Below, in pieces: positions 60,554-64,000 of a stretch of 64,000 nucleotides of DNA (its first letter is position 1; every line of letters starts with the position of its first letter). Made by a program: the position numbers and the translations under genes. The notes beneath the pieces were generated by a model. That model was not told where the DNA came from, did no database searches, and saw only the letters and a list, made by a program, of their open reading frames with translations. The stretch is from Paraspadella gotoi (lineage: Eukaryota > Chaetognatha): NCBI GenBank assembly GCA_051294375.1, contig CM119266.1, positions 25,482,519 to 25,546,518 of the forward strand, in the 5' to 3' direction.

Positions 60554-60887
60554 NNNNNNNNNNNNNNNNNNNNNNNNNNNNNNNNNNNNNNNNNNNNNNN
60601 NNNNNNNNNNNNNNNNNNNNNNNNNNNNNNNNNNNNNNNNNNNNNNNNNNNNNNNNNNNNNNNNNNNNNNNNNNNNNNNNNNNNNNNNNNNNNNNNNNNN
60701 NNNNNNNNNNNNNNNNNNNNNNNNNNNNNNNNNNNNNNNNNNNNNNNNNNNNNNNNNNNNNNNNNNNNNNNNNNNNNNNNNNNNNNNNNNNNNNNNNNNN
60801 NNNNNNNNNNNNNNNNNNNNNNNNNNNNNNNNNNNNNNNNNNNNNNNNNNNNNNNNNNNNNNNNNNNNNNNNNNNNNNNNNNNNNNN
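60554..60887. other. Assembly gap (334 N)
   Basis: Run of N ending directly in an (AAT)n tract, so the gap probably reflects collapsed trinucleotide repeat. Confidence 0.99.

Positions 60888-60922
<35 letters not shown>
60888..60922. repeat. (AAT)n microsatellite at gap edge
   Basis: About 11 AAT units abutting the gap. Confidence 0.97.
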
Positions 60923-60923
<1 letters not shown>

Positions 60924-61657
60924 GTTGCAATCGTGTCTGTGGAGGCAGCCGTGGTGAGAGTAGAGGTTGAGGCAACTACTGTCTTTCTTGCGGCGGATGT
61001 GGTTAAATTTGAGGCGCGTTGCGGGGAGCAGTTGTGGTTCCAGTGACGGAGAGAGTGAGAAAAGTGGAGGGTGAGGAAGTTGTGAGGTGATAAGGAAAAG
61101 TTTTATCGGATCCTAAGGGAATCCAGATTTTGCTCGGCTGAGAAAAAAAAAATCCGCGAAAAGAAATTTAATTGGGGGAAAAAAGAAGAAAAAAGGAAAA
61201 AATGAAGGGGGAAAAAACCCGAAAAAAAGGAACGATTGTAAGAAAATAAGGAAGTACTCAATGCTAAAAAGGAGTTGTATAAGATATAAGAATGAAATAA
61301 ATATAAAAGTATATGTATATAAAAGGCAAAAAAAGTTAATTAAGTTAACACGAGTTAAAAGATAAATATCAGCCAAAAATAGATAAAAAAGAGCGGGAGA
61401 GAAAAAAGTGAAAAGAGATTTGTGTCAAAATTCCGGCCAAAGAAAAAACAAACAAACAAACAAAAAGTTAGAAGATAAATGGAATTAGGAGTGATTTAGC
61501 AGGGTGAGTGACGGATGGAGAGAAGGTAAGGAAGGACAAAAAAAGAGACGGGTGAGTTCGAGTGACAGATTCGAGAGACGCGGCGGCAGATTTGGGCGTT
61601 TCCATTTTATTCGCGCCGCGGGAGTCGAAGCGACGCCTCGACGAATTCGACGCTCGG
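60923..61657. other. Gene-free stretch between gaps
   Basis: Purine-rich with many A-runs. Nothing coding supported. Confidence 0.45.
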
Positions 61658-62193
61658 NNNNNNNNNNNNNNNNNNNNNNNNNNNNNNNNNNNNNNNNNNN
61701 NNNNNNNNNNNNNNNNNNNNNNNNNNNNNNNNNNNNNNNNNNNNNNNNNNNNNNNNNNNNNNNNNNNNNNNNNNNNNNNNNNNNNNNNNNNNNNNNNNNN
61801 NNNNNNNNNNNNNNNNNNNNNNNNNNNNNNNNNNNNNNNNNNNNNNNNNNNNNNNNNNNNNNNNNNNNNNNNNNNNNNNNNNNNNNNNNNNNNNNNNNNN
61901 NNNNNNNNNNNNNNNNNNNNNNNNNNNNNNNNNNNNNNNNNNNNNNNNNNNNNNNNNNNNNNNNNNNNNNNNNNNNNNNNNNNNNNNNNNNNNNNNNNNN
62001 NNNNNNNNNNNNNNNNNNNNNNNNNNNNNNNNNNNNNNNNNNNNNNNNNNNNNNNNNNNNNNNNNNNNNNNNNNNNNNNNNNNNNNNNNNNNNNNNNNNN
62101 NNNNNNNNNNNNNNNNNNNNNNNNNNNNNNNNNNNNNNNNNNNNNNNNNNNNNNNNNNNNNNNNNNNNNNNNNNNNNNNNNNNNNNNNNNNNN
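61658..62193. other. Assembly gap (536 N)
   Basis: Run of N. Confidence 0.99.
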
Positions 62194-62507
62194 ATCCATA
62201 CGGCTGAGTGATATAGATAACAGCCGTTAGAAATGACGATAAATTCTAAAACAGTTTAATTTGATTATTGGGTTAACTTAAGAATAAAACTTATGTATGA
62301 TGAATTTATGACTGACCTAACAGAACAAACGGGGAAAAGGGCAAAAGTACATTTGCAAAAGTTTGCACGAAAAGTTGCGCTACCACAACGTTTAGTTCCC
62401 CAAAGGGAAAAGGAAAACTTCAACAGTTCAAAGTTCTTCTCCCACAACGTCGACGGAAAAAGTAGCGAGAGGCTGACCTCTCGACCCGGGGAGAGAGAGG
62501 GGAGAGA
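62194..62507. other. Short island between gaps
   Basis: 314 bp ending in GAGAGAGAGGGGAGAGA at the next gap. No supported coding sequence. Confidence 0.5.
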
Positions 62508-62666
62508 NNNNNNNNNNNNNNNNNNNNNNNNNNNNNNNNNNNNNNNNNNNNNNNNNNNNNNNNNNNNNNNNNNNNNNNNNNNNNNNNNNNNNNNNNNNNN
62601 NNNNNNNNNNNNNNNNNNNNNNNNNNNNNNNNNNNNNNNNNNNNNNNNNNNNNNNNNNNNNNNNNN
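62508..62666. other. Assembly gap (159 N)
   Basis: Run of N directly after a GA-rich tract. Confidence 0.99.
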
Positions 62667-63234
62667 GTGATCATTAAGCGTCAGAATGAAGAGGACTGAA
62701 TTAAAACGGAGGCGATTGATTGATTGGAATGGTTGGATTAGTTTGATTGATTTGGATAATTTAATGATGTGATCGACGTGATTGATTGATGTACAAATGT
62801 ATTAAATTGATTGTTTTCTCGAATTTTTAACCTAATTTCAGATTTAAAAATTCCAAGTTTGCGTCCTTGACTGAGGGGAAAAAATTTGGTGGCCGACCGC
62901 CTGTCTGAATAAGGTAAGCCGAGATATTTCACGGGGAGTTGGAGCGGGATTACATTAAAACAATTTTAAAAATTCTCGAAGGTAAAAAAAAAAAAAAAAA
63001 AATAATCCAGATAATTCACCCGCGTTACAAGTAGTTTTTCCCCATCTTCTTCAAACCGGCGGGAAAATGACGGGTTTCCTATTTCCTCTCCTTCCTACCC
63101 CCTAACCCGCCCCCCCACCCGGGGCCCCACGGGGGATCGTAATAAAAAAAAAAGGTAAGAGAATATATATCGATTCGAATGATTTTTATTTTCTAGAAAA
63201 AAAAAGTATTAGGCCGAAGATGTTCTTTTTTTTT
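62667..63234. other. Gene-free stretch between gaps
   Basis: Contains ATTGATTGATTG-type tetranucleotide repeats near 62715-62800, a poly-A run near 62985 and a C-rich patch near 63090-63140. No gene. Confidence 0.5.
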
Positions 63235-63318
63235 NNNNNNNNNNNNNNNNNNNNNNNNNNNNNNNNNNNNNNNNNNNNNNNNNNNNNNNNNNNNNNNNNN
63301 NNNNNNNNNNNNNNNNNN
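63235..63318. other. Assembly gap (84 N)
   Basis: Run of N preceded by a T-run and followed by GA-rich sequence. Confidence 0.99.
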
Positions 63319-63850
63319 GAAAGAGAGGGATGCAATGAGAAGAGAGGAAGAAGGGAGGAAAGAAAGAAAGACGGGGACCGGGAGATAAGATGGATTATGA
63401 AGTATATGAGGGGAAAAAGGAGAAGGAAAAGGAAAAGCGAAGTGTTGAGCAGATGGAATGATAAGAATATCTATTGCTATCAGTTAGGGAAAAAAAGATC
63501 AAGTTGGAAAGAATATAGAGAAAAGAAAGGATAGAAAGAAAAAAAGGAAAAGGGAAAAGAAAAGGAGTGAGGTGGAGAATAAAAGCCAGAGAGAGATCGC
63601 TGACGAGGTTAAAGTAAAAAGTTCTTTGAAGCGGAGGCAGAAAAGAAGAAGAGAGGAAGGTAAAGAGAGGAAGAGAGAGAAAGGAGAAAGAGAGAGGCGG
63701 TGAAGAGTGAATGAGAAAAAAGAAGATGAGGGGGAAAAAGTGAAGATTGTGATGAAAATACTAATGACAGTAAAGCGATAGGGTTGAGGGAGAAGGTAGA
63801 AGATGAGAGAAAGAAAGAGAGAGTGACACGAGGGAAGACGAAAAGAAAAG
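63319..63850. repeat. Purine-rich region
   Basis: About 530 bp of GA/AAG-rich irregular sequence on the plus strand. Frames through it are compositional artefacts. The window ends in a CT tract at 63990-64000. Confidence 0.85.
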
Positions 63851-64000
63851 AGTGAGTGCCCCCTGCCGGCCCTGCCCCCCTAAATAATCCGGCCATGAAT
63901 CTGCCGGGATTTTTTTTTTTGCCTCTTCAGCATCCGACGTTCCCACACTCTCCCGTAGATCATCTAAGGCATAAAGCGAATCTCCTTTCTCTCTCTCTCT

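Noticed and set aside
60300-61046. Open frames spanning the 334-N gap
   Set aside because: Most codons are unknown and the known edges are repeats.

Overview
This is a stretch of animal nuclear genome. Most likely it comes from a non-chordate, intron-rich invertebrate; the sequence does not fix the phylum. The evidence is GT-AG spliced genes with many short introns (about 50-500 bp), animal-type families (dynein light intermediate chain, synaptojanin, KIF19-type ciliary kinesin, DNA polymerase beta, ZSWIM2), decayed LINE sequence, abundant (GA)n/(CT)n microsatellites and five assembly gaps. No bacterial or viral gene organisation is visible. Exon borders were read by hand from splice sites and reading phase. 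In the genes called with confidence the phases add up to whole codons.

Layout. 1.2-18.5 kb is a gene-dense block, all on the minus strand: cytoplasmic dynein light intermediate chain, a KIF19-like kinesin with a G-rich minisatellite in one intron, two tandem COX5B genes, an unrecognised two-exon gene with an apparent frameshift, RPUSD2 pseudouridine synthase, ABT1 and the queuosine-salvage enzyme QNG1. 18.5-25 kb is gene-poor and AT-rich and carries a decayed CR1/L2-like LINE. 25.1-41.5 kb is one large synaptojanin gene (28 coding exons, minus strand). A complete 12-exon ZSWIM2-like ubiquitin-ligase gene lies on the opposite strand inside its 7.3-kb intron 10, and a possible small membrane-protein gene lies inside intron 13. 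41.7-45.6 kb holds DNA polymerase beta and an R3HCC1L-like gene, and 46.6-49 kb an EFCAB10-like RIIa/EF-hand gene. 49-64 kb is a simple-sequence desert with gaps and at most one weak gene candidate.

Themes. Several genes are linked to microtubule motors or cilia (dynein LIC, KIF19, ZSWIM2, the EFCAB10-like gene), but the neighbourhood looks incidental rather than an operon-like system. The most unusual signal is a small repeat family. Copies at about 46.3 and 55.7 kb are short foldback elements with 12-13 bp target-site duplications and a common 20-nt tail. The 55.7-kb copy and a related sequence inside a synaptojanin intron (38.9 kb, sense strand of the host gene) carry hammerhead-ribozyme-like cores of the kind found in Penelope-like retroelements.
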